DNA from: Turritopsis dohrnii
Lineage: Eukaryota > Cnidaria > Hydrozoa > Anthoathecata > Oceaniidae
Reading direction: 5' to 3'
NCBI GenBank assembly: GCA_027922465.2
Contig: BQMF02000180.1
Span: forward strand, 679,755-743,754
DNA length: 64,000 nt
The translations under genes and the position numbers were made by a program. The stretch's first letter is position 1; every line of letters begins with the position of its first letter. A model generated the notes under the pieces. That model saw only the letters and a list, made by a program, of their open reading frames with translations. It had not been told where the DNA came from and did not search any database. Below are positions 13,026-24,193 of this stretch, in pieces.

Positions 13026-14230
13026 TTATTTCAAGGATTTATTCTTTTGAAGAAAATCTGAAAACCTGAAATCTGAAATCTGAAGGGCGTCTTTTTCAAC
13101 AGTTCGATTCAATTCTTTCAGTGATCTCATCATTTCCTCCCCGAAATTCGAAAAGAGCCTGTAATCTTCAAGAACACTTATTGCTTTCCGCACTTCTTCG
13201 CTTGTTGGTTTCGTTACCTCATCTTCATATTCTTCGTCGTCATTTTTTTCATCCGTTTCCTTCTTGAATTCCAGTGACGTCTGCAATTATGTCAGCAGTT
13301 GTTAGTCTCCCATGCGTTGTGGTCAATTCAATGTCGAAATCCACATAATCATCGGTCGAGATATCAGTGTCGGTTTTGTCAGCAAACCTTTCTTTCAGAA
13401 CTGATAAATTACTATTCAGTGTCTGAATAGCGTCTTCTTCGACTTCTTCATCTCCTAAATCTTTAAATGGATCATCCTCTTCATTCATTGCTTTTTCAGC
13501 ATCCTTCTGTGAAATCCCCGATTTTCTGAAACAATTGGTGAATGTCTGGTTTGAAACATCGTCCCAGGCATTCTTCAACATGTACATTGCTGATAGAATG
13601 GAGAATTTAGAGATCAGCTCATTCTTCTCCAAAGAAGCGATGAGCTTACGAACGGCCTTTGAACGATATTTTGCTTTCAACGCTCGGATTATACCTTGAT
13701 CCATTGGTTGTGTGTGTGACGTAGTGTTTGGAGGTAGAAATATCAATTCTATCCATTTCAGATTTTCAATATGCGGATGAGCAATTATCGATAATCAAGG
13801 CAACCTTACGTTTAGAGACGGAAAATCTTTTATCAAACTCACGTACCCAGTCCTCAAAGAGTTCCCCTGACATCCAGCTTTGTTCTGAGCGCGATATCGG
13901 CAAGGCAAGGTTTTAACTCCTTTAAAACATCGAGGTTTGACGGACTTTCCAATCACAAACATAGGTAATCTCTCTCCATAGGCATTTCCGGCAGCCAAAC
14001 CAGTGAGTCGGACTTTACTGTGTTTACCCCCAGAGCATTTTTCTCCTTTCAGATGTAGGGTTTTGTTAGGTAAACACTGATAAAATAAGCCAAATTCATC
14101 CGCATTAAATATATTTTCCAATGCGTATCGGGAAAGGATAGTTGGGAGTGTCGTCTCCGTCCATGGCGCTGTCATTTCTTCAGTTACCGATTTTGATTCC
14201 CCAACGATACTTTTAAACGATATACCGTAC
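13026..14230 (-). pseudogene. Tigger transposase exon 2 (DDE domain)
   Basis: Starts after a ttgcag acceptor at 14231. The catalytic acidic residues of a pogo-type DDD nuclease are visible: NADEFGLFYQ, IIDNCSS and PMDQGIIRALKAKYR. The conserved GGKHSKVRLT and YRAQNKA boxes are also present. The C-terminus is acidic, with EEYEDEV and a SLKELNRTVEK helix. It is broken by frameshifts near 13880 (after YRAQNKA), near 13785 (after the second Asp) and near 13255. In the intact family this domain cuts and joins the transposon ends. Confidence 0.9.
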
Positions 14231-15398
14231 CTGCAATGAGATAAGAAGATTTCATGTTTAAAGACCTCTTCCATTTTCTTTGTGGTGTATATACAACTTT
14301 AAAACTCGAATGAGAAAGATTCGAATAGAAAACATTCGATTTTCTTATGCAACTTTTTGAATGAAAACAATAACGGATGAATGAAATGAAAAGCATGGCA
14401 ACGGCAGTCGAAGTAAAGTTAGAAGACATTCTTTTTTGTGAAGAAATTCCAATTGTCAGACTAATTCCATACGAAATTAATGCTTTTGTCATGGGTTATC
14501 ATATTTATAAAAATAACTGGACCCCCTCAGTCGGAGATGAATTTCAAGCTTTCATGGAGTCGACAAATATAATGAACAAATATGCAGTAGTTGCATAGTC
14601 ACAGGAAGAAAGATAGTCTGGAGACTACGGGCCGTCTACAAGTTTTCCAACTGTTTTTTGAAATGATGATGTTTTATTTCGCGCGGCCCGAGTGGGCCTG
14701 CACAGAAAACACATAAAATGGCTGCGCATAATGAAGATTACTTTGATGGCGATGATTTCGATGCGAGTTTGGCCGTCATTGACGAGGATATGCTCGATCA
14801 AGACAATACTTTTAGTCATGAAGTTTCTGATATGGTTGAAGAATTAGTTCAAATGCCTTGTAGCAGTTTTTCATGTGATCTTTGCGACAAAGTTTACAAA
14901 ACACTAAGGGGACTCTCAAGACATAAAAATTCGAAACATGTTGACGTTGTTGAAAATCCTTCTTTGACCACTGCTTCTACATCTGCACCTGAAGAAATAC
15001 TCCATCCTTTGTCCTTTAAAAGGTACCTTCAGATGAGTGCATCAGAGCTTGCTCAGGATGAATGCTACTCTGAAAAAACAACAAGGGAGTTTGCTGATTT
15101 TGTTGTATCCAACGAGGATGCATCCCACTACTATCAATTTTATTTCATATTAGTTCCCAGACTCTTCGAGAGTATAGCGAAGAGAGCGCGGTAGCAAACA
15201 ATCAGTTCATGGCGTGCGTGCAAACAGTCAAGTTCATGTGGTTGATATCAAGATGGTAGATATCAACACGAGGAAATCCAAAGAAAGATAAGTTTTTCTT
15301 TTATATTATTTTTCATTTTCTGATGCAAACTGCTTGGTCTTTCTAGAAAAAAAAAAAAATAAAAATAAAAAAGAGAACAAAAAGTTTGTAACTCAAAA

Positions 15399-16602
15399 AT
15401 GGCTGATCCTGAAGGAGAAAATACGGCCACAGGCATGGAAACATGCCTGCAGGAAACAGTGGCTGACCTTACAAAAATTATTCTCAGTTTAAAAAATGAT
15501 GTGTCAGAATTAAAGAACAAAGGCAAGAGGGAAAAATCAAGCAGTTTGTACAATTTGCAACAAAAAAGTCGAACTGATGAGGATGGTGAGGATGATGATG
15601 CTGATGATGATGATACATCATCCTCACCTTCCCCACCTCGTAACAAATCCAAGAAAAAGAAACATAAAAGGAAAAGAGCCAGCCTTGAGAACTCACCAGT
15701 GCATGAGCATCTTAAGAAGAGGAAGAAAGTCCCAGTGAGGATAGACACAAGCCCAGTGAGGCACACTGTCGAATCTGATCGTGATGATGAACACTTTTAT
15801 TTTGGGAGAGAACTTCATGAGGAAGATCATGACTTTTTTAACACAAGAGCTAGTCAGACTGAGGGCTATGAATCAAATGATAGCTTAGCCATAGGCGAAA
15901 GAGACAAAAAAAAAACTGAATTGTGAAAAACTTGTGTCTGTCTCTACTGAAGAAGACAGAGGTGACCCCATTGATGATAAGTTGGCAAAACTTATTGAAG
16001 ATAATTGGGGAAGCACAAAGCCTCTTGAAAATATGAAGAAAATTTTCAAGTCTTATCCGTGCCCAAAAAATTGTATTCTTGACCCACCTAAAGTGAACAC
16101 TGAGCTCTGGAAACTCCTCAACAGTAACCAGAGAAAGGCGGATGTTAAACTTGTCAGTGTGCAAAAATTCCTCAAAAAAGCTTTGAATGTTAATCTGAGT
16201 ATTCTTAATGACATGAAAAATGATAAGTTAACTCTACAAACCATGGCTCAAAAAATAATTGAAATGGTTGCAATACTGGGCCATGCCTCAAATGAAATCT
16301 CGATTAAGAGGCGTGTTTTTATAAGAGGCAATATTAACCCCCAATATAAGGACTTGTGTTCCTCAACTCAACCTATCACAACTCAGTTGTTTGGAGATGA
16401 CTTACATAAACTTGTCAAAGGGCTGAACTTAACCAACAAAATTGGAAGCAAATTCAATAAGAGTTATAAAAAGCCTTATGACCGACCCCAGAGAGGGTCA
16501 CAATACTACAAAAGAAGTGATTCTTTTTTAGGGCGAGGGAGGGGGAGCCTCCCATACAAGTACAGCAACAATCAATACAAGAAATCAAAGAAAACCCATT
16601 AA
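15399..16602 (+). pseudogene. DIRS gag-like ORF
   Basis: The first part (15399-15926, 175 codons) starts at ATG. It has a coiled-coil-like segment, an acidic Asp/Glu tract and a Lys-rich nuclear-localisation-like stretch. The second part (15934-16602) is in another frame and ends in a basic Arg/Gly/Tyr-rich tail with FLGRGRGS, suggesting nucleic-acid binding. The break falls at a run of ten A (15906-15915), so it is a slippage-type indel, a sequencing error or, less likely, programmed frameshifting. The stop overlaps the next start as TAATG (16600-16604), consistent with coupled translation of the polymerase ORF. Confidence 0.75.
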
Positions 16603-18899
16603 TGATCTCGACATCCATACAAGAAACAGTAAGTAATTTGTTTGATTTGAACATAAAACTGGAAGAGTTTGAAGGAGGTCAACTGTCCAAGCATCTGGCC
16701 CAGTGGGGCAAGCTGACATCAGACAAATCTATTTTGAATATAATAAATGGTGACACATTTGTTTTCACCTCTTCGCCAGAGTCAAAACACTTTGCAAAGA
16801 ATGCTCAATTCTCTGCTGAAGAGACTAACTTCATTAGACAAGAGATTGAAAAATATTTAAAAAAGAAGATAATAAAGGAAAGCAGGCATGAAATTGGCGA
16901 ATTTGTATCACCTATATTTACAAAGCCAAAACCAGATGGTTCAATTAGAATGATACTGAACCTGAAAAATTTAAATGAATACATCAAATTTGAGCATTTC
17001 AAAATGGATTCCATTTATTCTGTGCTAAATATGATAACAAAAGATTGCTTCATGGCAAAACTTGATTTAAAGGATGCCTATTATAGTGTTAAGATAAATG
17101 AAAACTACCAAAAGTACTTCAAGTTTAAATTTGAAAAACAATTATATCAGTTTACCTGCTTTCCTAATGGACTTGGGCCTTGTCCAAGAAAATTCACAAA
17201 GATCACCAAAGTGCCAACTTCAAATCTTAGAGGAAATGGAGTACCAATTTGTGGTTACATTGATGATTTTTTCACAAAATCTAAATCTTATCAAAGTTGT
17301 TTAGACAACATTTTAAAAATAATTGAACACTTTCAACGTTTAGGGTTTGTTGTTCACCCAGTTAAATCGGAATTTGAGCCAAAACAAATTATAACATTTT
17401 TAGGGTTTGTATTGAACTCTATTGACATGTCAATAACACTGACACCTGAAAGAGAAAAACGCCTAAAATACTTGGTAGGGCAGCTAATGGCTATAAAAAA
17501 GCCCACTATCCGATTCGTTGCGAAAGTAGTTGGTACTTTGGTATCTACTTTTCCTGCAGTGAAATATGCCCCATTGCATTATAGGAATATTGAAAAAGTA
17601 AAATCTGAATCACTAAAACTGAATAAAGGGAATTATGAAGCTAATTGTGTTTTACCCCAAGAAGCAATATCAGACTTAAAATGGTGGAAAACAGCTACTC
17701 TTAAAAATTGGATCCATCCCCCACCTATTACTCTAGAAATAAAAACTGATGCTTGTACTGGGGATTACTCCCTGAATTCTTCTGGTGGATGGGGCGCAAC
17801 ATGTGACAATATTAAATGTGGGGGAGCTTGGAATACAATAGAGCAATCCTACCATATAAATACACGAGAGCTTTTAGCTATTTATTATGCATTTTTTTTT
17901 TTTTTTTATTTATTTACGAATGTTTACCCAGGATAGCCTCTTCAGTTCCTTAGGTACTGTTATCAATGAGGGTCCTGCGATGGAGGTCCTAGAGCATTTA
18001 AAGCCCCATTTGGGCTACGGAGGCTGTAATGACAGGAACCGCTCTACTAGACAACCACCTTAGACATCATTCCTACTCTCTTGCTGAGTACTAAGCAGAG
18101 AGGAATGATTCACACTGTTATAGTCGCTGGCATGACTCGGTCGGGGATTGAACCCGCGACCTCCCGAACAGGAAGCGAGCACTCTACCACAAGGCTACCA
18201 GTCGGTAGCCAGTTGCGTTCCTTTAATATGCTTTGTAAAAACAAGCATGTCCGTGTCCTTTGTGATAATACGGCAGCCATTGGCACATTAAACAAAATGG
18301 GCACAAGCAAAAGCACACTTAATAATGAAATAGCTAAAAGACTGTGGTATTATTGTGAGGAAAATAAGATTTGGGTAACAGCAACATACATTCCTGGAAA
18401 AATGAATGTAATTGCTGACTTTGAGTCAAGAAAAGAATACAAAGAAGCAGAATGGCAGCTTAAACCAAGTATTTTTAGACACTTGATAAAAGCATTAAAC
18501 TTTGAGCCTGACATTGACTTTTTTGCCAGCAGGCTTAATTCGCAATTACAAAATTATGTATCTTACAGGCCAGACCCTTATGCAAGATATGTGAATGCTT
18601 TTGCACTCAATTGGTCTGAATCTAATGGTTATTTTTTCCCTCCTTTCAGCCAGATAGGCAGAGTCTTACAAAAGATTCAGACAGATCAAGCCACAGCATT
18701 GGTAATAGTCCCAGTGTGGAAAACCCAACCATGGTTCACAACCTTCCAAGAGATGTTGATTACGAAACCAATAACATTTCCTCCTTCTCAAGACTTGCTG
18801 AAGTTACCACAGGCTCCAAAACTTCTACACCCTTTACACCAGAAGTTATCACTGATGGCTGGGATCTTGTCAGGGAAAGATACAAAAACGATGGATTAG
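16602..18899 (+). pseudogene. DIRS RT, RNase H and methyltransferase-like ORF
   Basis: Reverse transcriptase starts at the ATG overlapping the gag stop. RT motifs include the LDLKDAYYSVKI region and the catalytic box YIDDF. RNase H follows with TDAC (Asp), INTRELLAIYY (Glu) and, after a SINE at about 17890-18216, CDNTAAIGTLN (Asp). Downstream lies the methyltransferase-like domain found in DIRS elements, with IDFFASRLNSQL, YRPDPYA and FFPPFSQIGRVLQKI. The SINE breaks the frame inside RNase H, so this copy cannot make the full polyprotein. The 3' end overlaps the recombinase ORF. Confidence 0.9.
17890..18216 (-). mobile_element. SINE inserted in DIRS RNase H
   Basis: On the minus strand it starts with a tRNA-like head (A box tggtagagtg, B box ggttcaatccccg, 18129-18216). 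A body with ggtcctgcgatgg (plus strand) follows, then a poly-A tail read as poly-T at 17891-17905. Related body sequence is at 36866-37027, a related head at 39237-39330 and a partial relative at 37604-37700. It is the innermost layer of the nest. Clear target duplications are not visible. Confidence 0.85.
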
Positions 18900-19816
18900 A
18901 TGAAGAGACGATAGACATTGTTTTGGCTAGCTGGAGAAAAGGTACAAAATCCTGTTATTCCAAATACCTTAAGCTATGGATCAGTTACACTTCGGAACAA
19001 AGCATTGATCCATACAAACCAAGTATCAATTATGTACTTAAGTTTCTAAGGAGACTGTATGAAACCGGCCAAAACTATGGGCAAATTAATACAGCTTGCA
19101 GTGCTCTTTCAGCTGTTACAAATTTTAAAAATGGCGTGAGTCTTGGAAAACTGCCAATCTTGAAAAGATTCCTGAAGGGCATATTTCAATTGAAACCAGT
19201 GTTCCCCAAATATTCCATCGTTTGGGATGTGAATAAGGTTTTCCATTTTTTCCGCCAGCTTGATTCCCCTGAAAATTTGTCACTCAAGATGTTAAGCCTG
19301 AAGCTTTGCATGCTCATGATGCTAATATCAGGTGGACAAAGGTCACAGACCATTCATAGCATAAAGAGAGATAATATTACTTTTATAAATGACAGTCTCG
19401 TCTATATTCCAATTATGGATATCCTAAAACAGACAAATCCAAGAAACCACATGAAACCTTTAGAATTCAAAAGCTTTACAGAAGGAAAGTTGTGTGTTGT
19501 ATCTCATCTCCGTGAATACCTTGAGCGGGTCAAAACAATTGCACCAAATGAGAAACAATTATTTGTAAGCTTTATAAAACCTCATAAAGCTGTTTCTAAG
19601 GACACAATTGCCAGATGGTGCAAAGATGTTCTAAAAATGGCAGGCATAGACGTGACGAAATATTCCACTCATTCTTCCAGGGCTGCTGCAACATCCAAGG
19701 CGAGTGAAAAGGGCGTTGCATTAAAAGTAATCATCGAATCAGCCGGGTGGAAGAACGAACGAATGTTTGCAGAAACATATAACCGAACCATCGAAAGGGA
19801 CTTTGATATCTTATAA
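18716..19816 (+). CDS. DIRS tyrosine recombinase
   Basis: About 360 codons overlapping the methyltransferase-like end of the preceding ORF in another frame; the first ATG is at 18731. It carries out integration of the DIRS DNA circle. Catalytic signature residues of the tyrosine recombinase family are visible: Arg in ISGGQRSQT, the H-x-x-R box in YSTHSSRAAATS, a Trp at the second-His position in ESAGWKNE, and the nucleophile Tyr in FAETYNRT close to the C-terminus. An N-terminal SAM-like core-binding region precedes them (SWRKGTKSCYSKYLKLW). The frame is intact. How it starts is unclear, since it overlaps the upstream gene. Confidence 0.9.
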   Translation: MENPTMVHNLPRDVDYETNNISSFSRLAEVTTGSKTSTPFTPEVITDGWDLVRERYKNDGLDEETIDIVLASWRKGTKSCYSKYLKLWISYTSEQSIDPYKPSINYVLKFLRRLYETGQNYGQINTACSALSAVTNFKNGVSLGKLPILKRFLKGIFQLKPVFPKYSIVWDVNKVFHFFRQLDSPENLSLKMLSLKLCMLMMLISGGQRSQTIHSIKRDNITFINDSLVYIPIMDILKQTNPRNHMKPLEFKSFTEGKLCVVSHLREYLERVKTIAPNEKQLFVSFIKPHKAVSKDTIARWCKDVLKMAGIDVTKYSTHSSRAAATSKASEKGVALKVIIESAGWKNERMFAETYNRTIERDFDIL

Positions 19817-20164
19817 TTTTGAGAAATATTAACTTGTGTTACATTTTCTGTTTAAAAGTAGTTTTATCTACTTAACTGGTACCTAGTGTTCTCATAAGTG
19901 TTTTCAAACATCCAGTAAAGCAAAAGTACATCTGCATCATGACTGACAGGACTCGAGTCTTACGTGTTTTATTCGTGTTTTATATAACTGTATTGTTGTA
20001 TTTCCTAAGAATGGATAAAATTTGCCCGAAGGTTATTGTAGTTCTGTGTTTAGACGAAATTAACAGAAACATTAAAGATTAGTTATTATTATGATAACAA
20101 TTTTTCCAAAAATTGTTTTATTCCTTCCTTGTTTTGATGAGCTTACAGAATGACTGGTGAAATC

Positions 20165-20299
20165 TTCGCTATACTCTCGAAGAGTCTGGGAACTAATATG
20201 AAATAAAATTGAACAAATAAATGAGACTTACCTTAAGTTGAAATTTATTTGGAATTTTATGAGTATTAGTTTCCGGTAACGATGAGAGAGATTATAGCG
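20165..20299. repeat. DIRS internal complementary region
   Basis: Bases 20166-20212 are the exact reverse complement of the left terminus (15134-15180). Bases 20213-20299 are the reverse complement of the right terminus (about 20390-20480), with a few differences. The two halves meet where the two element ends would meet in a circle. In DIRS elements this region serves as template to complete the ends during circle formation. Together with the right terminus it forms a long palindrome around 20340. Confidence 0.9.
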
Positions 20300-21243
20300 C
20301 CCACCCGGGCATGTACCCTACCCAATCTCTCATCGACATTCTGTAAGCTGATTACTTGTGAACACTGATTGTTTGCTACCGCGCTCTCTTCGCTATAATC
20401 TCTCTCATCGTTACTGGAAACTAATACTCATAAAATTCCAAATAAATTTCAACTTAAGGTAAGTCTCATTTATTTGTTCAATTTATAAAGAAAACTGTTG
20501 GTAACTTTAAGGGTAATGCTGAAAAGTTCTATCCAGAATTTTATAAATGTGTTTCAGATGATTTCATTTTCAAAAATCTTTCTAAGAGAAGTTCTGTCAT
20601 TCTTGGATTCAAAGTTGCAAATCATGTTTTGGCACATCTAACTGGTTTCAAGGCAACAGATGATAGTATAGATATAAAAGAACCTTTAAAATTTACGGAA
20701 AAGGAGAACAATATTATAAAATATTTGAGTGGTTATGTGTTCAGCACATTATATAGACGTATCAGAAGATCAAACAATTCACGTAATTTGTTAAGTGCTG
20801 AAAGTTCTTCCATTTTGTTAGATGGGAAAGCCTCCATGGAGGACAAAGGTAGTGTGAGTGATAAGTTAATTTGTGCCAAGGACAGAGGAGGATTATGGTC
20901 TGTAACAACTGATGTTTTTCTAATATTCAGTCATGTAGAGTTGCGATTTCGTGCTGCAACCACAAAATTTAAGAAAAACATTAATAGTAAGGTAATTGTT
21001 TCAGAACTCTTAAAGTGCTCAACAGTTCTCTGTTATTATAACAAACTTTGTTCCCAGACAACAGCAAAGGTCAGTAAGGAGGTATCTATGAACTTACTTG
21101 AACATATTATTATGCTATATGTTCGTGTTCGAGTCTTTTCTTATGTTAAAGATCAGAATGAGCTCCACAAACTCGCAACAAAAAGGAAAAAAGCAAGATC
21201 TCTTCGCACGGAAATAAAGAAATCGATGACAGAAGGACAATGA

Positions 21244-21530
21244 TCATTAGCAGTCCAGAACAGTGACTATAAACCTGTTAAAACAGCTATTTTTATAGCT
21301 ACAAATTTATAAAAAACATTATGGCTTACCTCATTGGCTATCCCAAATCCTAACTGTTGCACCAGAACTGGCTACATTATCGTCACATGACAAAGCAGGT
21401 GAGCATCTTCTTTTTTTGTTATGAGATTGGATGAATAATTAAGACCAATGTTAATGTTTTTTATTATGTGTGGCTATAAAAATAACCGGTTTTTAGTATT
21501 TTTTTGGTTTGCTTTTGTGTTTTTTTCATC
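21244..21530. other. Convergent spacer of the P-type element
   Basis: Non-coding, AT-rich space between the 3' ends of the zinc-finger ORF and the THAP transposase. It contains A/T-rich runs that could serve both genes for 3' end formation. Confidence 0.4.
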
Positions 21531-24193
21531 TCAATCTTGCTTACTCCTAGTACGACAAGGCACAGTCTCTACGTCAATCTGAGTAAGGGGATCTAAACAA
21601 TTTCCTGCAGCAATAGGTCGAAAAACTTTTTGTGTTCTTATCCTGTTGTCATTGTACCCAAAATCACGAAGTGATGGATTATCTTTTCGGTGTCCAATTG
21701 CTCGTTGACGTCCAAAATAGTTTTCTAGAGGATCTTGACAAAAACGTTCGGTCAAGACATATGGCACACCTTCATTCAATAAATACTTGATTAATTCAAT
21801 GGATGAATGGACAGTAATCTTTATACCTTCGTATGTTTGCCATGATATAAACATATTAGCTCGATGACTATCAGTAAAGGCACCAGGTCTTGCTTCAATG
21901 GAATCTTTCCATCGTTTGAAGTAGGCAAGAAATGTATCAATTAACCAAGTAAACCGCTCATCATTTACTGACCTGTAGGGTTTCAAAAAGGGTTTCAACT
22001 TAATGACAGCTTCTTCCTTGTTTCTAACATTTAGACAGTCAAACATTTGGTCAAACATGCGACAATAAACAGCAGTAGCTTGTGCTTCTGGAGGACCATA
22101 CAATTGCAGAGCTTGGAAAACAGATTCACTAAGTACTTGTGCTGCTAGTCTAACATGCATTACAGAAAATGGAGTTAAATTTATGTGGTCATTTGTAATT
22201 TTAGGTACCAAATGTAAGCCACAATCCAACAATCCTTTGAAATATTATTCCATGTTAAATAACTTCCATCGTTCCACATATTTCTTGTACAACGTCCAGC
22301 CATGGAATTAGCAAGACAATTACGTACTGTTTTAATCAAGTGAGGTGGATCAGAAATGAAATATATAAAACGTTCTTCATCAGCCATTACATTAAGTGTG
22401 CGATACGTTACATCCACATTTTCATTTTTATGGACAACTCTGGTCATATTCAAATGCATGCGATAGAAAGATCTGTTGGCAGAAGCACCATCTGAGGTTA
22501 CACCGACTACTTTTATGCCACATTTATCCTCAAGGATCCCAACTGCTTTCCAAAATAATGGAAAAATTTGCACGGAAGTGACATTTGTTGTTGCAAAATT
22601 TGCCAAAGAAAATTTTAATCGGTTTACAATGCTTCTCAGAAGAAAGACCAATACATGAGAAGCAATTTCTTCAGCTTTCTTTAATGTAGCATAATTGACA
22701 TCCACATCACCCAGATCAACAAAGCCAATTAAGTCACCAGTATGTTTATCCCAAACTAAACTCTCTTGTATCTTCATTTCATCCATCAACAAAATACCAT
22801 ACCTTTCAATTGCTTGAAATTTAGAAACAATACTGGCCAACTCTTGGATGACACATTTATTGAAACCCTGCTGTGGACGAATGTAGTTCTTACAGTCCCT
22901 TAATCGTCTTCGACTAGGCAAAACAAGAAAACCACTACCATTTTTTTCATCAAGCCTTATTTCATCATAAAAGGAAGGAGACTTAGCTGCTAAACCCAAG
23001 CAATAGCGTATTATCATTGGATGGTATCGGACACCAGAAGATGAACAGGATAAATATTTTTGTTGCTCTTCCCAAAATGGCTTCATAAAAGGAGGTATGT
23101 TTCGATTTGAACAGTTAGACATGATTTTGACCAAATCTTCACCTAAGTTTTTATCTAATGGTAAAGACTTTTTTGAAATTTCTTCTTGCATTTTGGACAA
23201 TTCCTCTTTCAGTTTATTCTCTATTCTGTAACCTTGAAGAGTTTGCTTGATCCGATCAGGTGAAGTGATAGAGATTGGTGCTTTTAATTTTGCAGGTGAT
23301 ATGATATTAGATCTTTTCCTTTTCAGACTTAAAGGTTCTTTGCGTTCAGCTTTCAGACAGGGGTTGCAACTGTTTTCTGTTGGTGGTATGATTATTACAC
23401 AGTCTGGAGAACGGTACCATTGGCTTTGATGTAGGGGAGAACAGTTAATGTGTGTGGCAGGAAATTTCTTTGGAACATTATGTTCAATGCAGCTACCAGC
23501 AAAACGATCTGACAATCCTGGACATATCTTCAAGTTCATCAGAAATTTCATCAAGTTTGATATTGTAACAAATTTTAATGACTTTTGATGGTAGGAATAG
23601 ATTTCATGTTGAATGGGCACATTCCATAGTAAAACTCTTATCAGAAAGGTAAGATTCTCATCAACATGGATTTCATACTTTAGAACTGAGTGGGTGTTAT
23701 CATGAAAAGTAAATGTAGCATTATTATCAGTGGATGAAACATGCCAACCTGCAAGTTTTAGTGACTGGATCCTGGATTTAAACTCATAGAAGGACTTGTA
23801 ACAAACGCTTATGTCATTTTCGACAACTGGAGTCTCAGACTTTTTTTTAAGAATGGAATAAGCTGAATCACGAGATTTTGTGGTGGACGGAGCAAAACTT
23901 TTTATTGGAAGGTTCAGCGAGGGTATTGCACCAGGAACAAGAATTTTTCTATTTGAATCATGGTTATGAATTTGATCTTCCTTGAAATGCTTTTCACAAA
24001 TATACAACTTCTTTGATCTTTCTCTGAGAGCAGCATCGATTTCTCTATCCCTCGTGATTATGGCAACCAATTGATCTCTCCAACCCTTATCGAAAGAATT
24101 ATCACCAGAAGGAACCTTAAAAATGGAAATCCCCTTATACTTAGACCTTCGTGAGACTGAGCAACCGTATATAGAACAATTTTCTCCGGGCAT
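21531..24193 (-). pseudogene. THAP-domain P-element transposase
   Basis: The likely start is the ATG at 24193. The N-terminal THAP zinc finger has the C2CH pattern (Cys in ENCSIYGC, then CEKHF) and the closing VPGAIPSLN box. A coiled-coil region around KLKEELSKMQEEI follows. The catalytic core has LLMDEMKIQESLVWD, VTSDGASANRSF and ISDPPHLIKTVRN; the C-terminal part has LTERFCQDPLENYFGRQR. A one- or two-base indel near 22240 shifts the frame between the DPPHLIK box and NDHINLTPFS, so two open pieces (22181-24274 and 21531-22232) remain. Intact relatives cut the element out in a GTP-dependent reaction. It is the transposase of the surrounding 26-bp-TIR element. Confidence 0.92.

Larger units (their letters stand above)
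15134..20485 (+). mobile_element. DIRS-type tyrosine-recombinase retroelement
   Basis: It has the DIRS structure: inverted termini and an internal complementary region rather than LTRs. Left end 15134-15206 and right end 20364-20485 share an inverted 34-bp core (15173-15206 with 20364-20397). Gene order is gag-like, RT-RNase H-methyltransferase-like, then tyrosine recombinase, with overlapping frames. No clear target duplication is present, as expected; the word TCAATTT appears at both ends but also in the internal region, so it is terminal sequence. It splits the zinc-finger gene of the P-type element and is itself split by a SINE. Confidence 0.93.
14718..21243 (+). pseudogene. C2H2 zinc-finger ORF of the P-type element, split
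   Basis: Two parts, 14718-15140 and 20485-21243, join in frame when the DIRS element is removed, giving roughly 394 codons. The N-terminus is acidic. A C2H2 finger follows (CDLCDKVYKTLRGLSRHKN, then the second His), then a helical region. The second part contains a conserved-looking LSGYVFSTLYRRIRRS box and a basic C-terminus. It lies convergent to the THAP transposase within the same terminal repeats, so it is probably an accessory gene of the element. Function is unknown; end binding or regulation would be a guess. Apart from the insertion I see no stop or frameshift. Confidence 0.75.

Noticed and set aside
15263..15766. Minus-strand Ser/Phe-rich frame opposite the DIRS gag
   Set aside because: It mirrors the acidic and lysine-rich plus-strand coding sequence and has no motif of its own.
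17892..18230. Coding sequence continuing through the phenylalanine run at the end of the RT frame and the peptide before the second RNase H piece
   Set aside because: The run is poly-T of a SINE tail and the following peptide is the SINE head. Real protein stops at about 17890 and resumes at about 18217.
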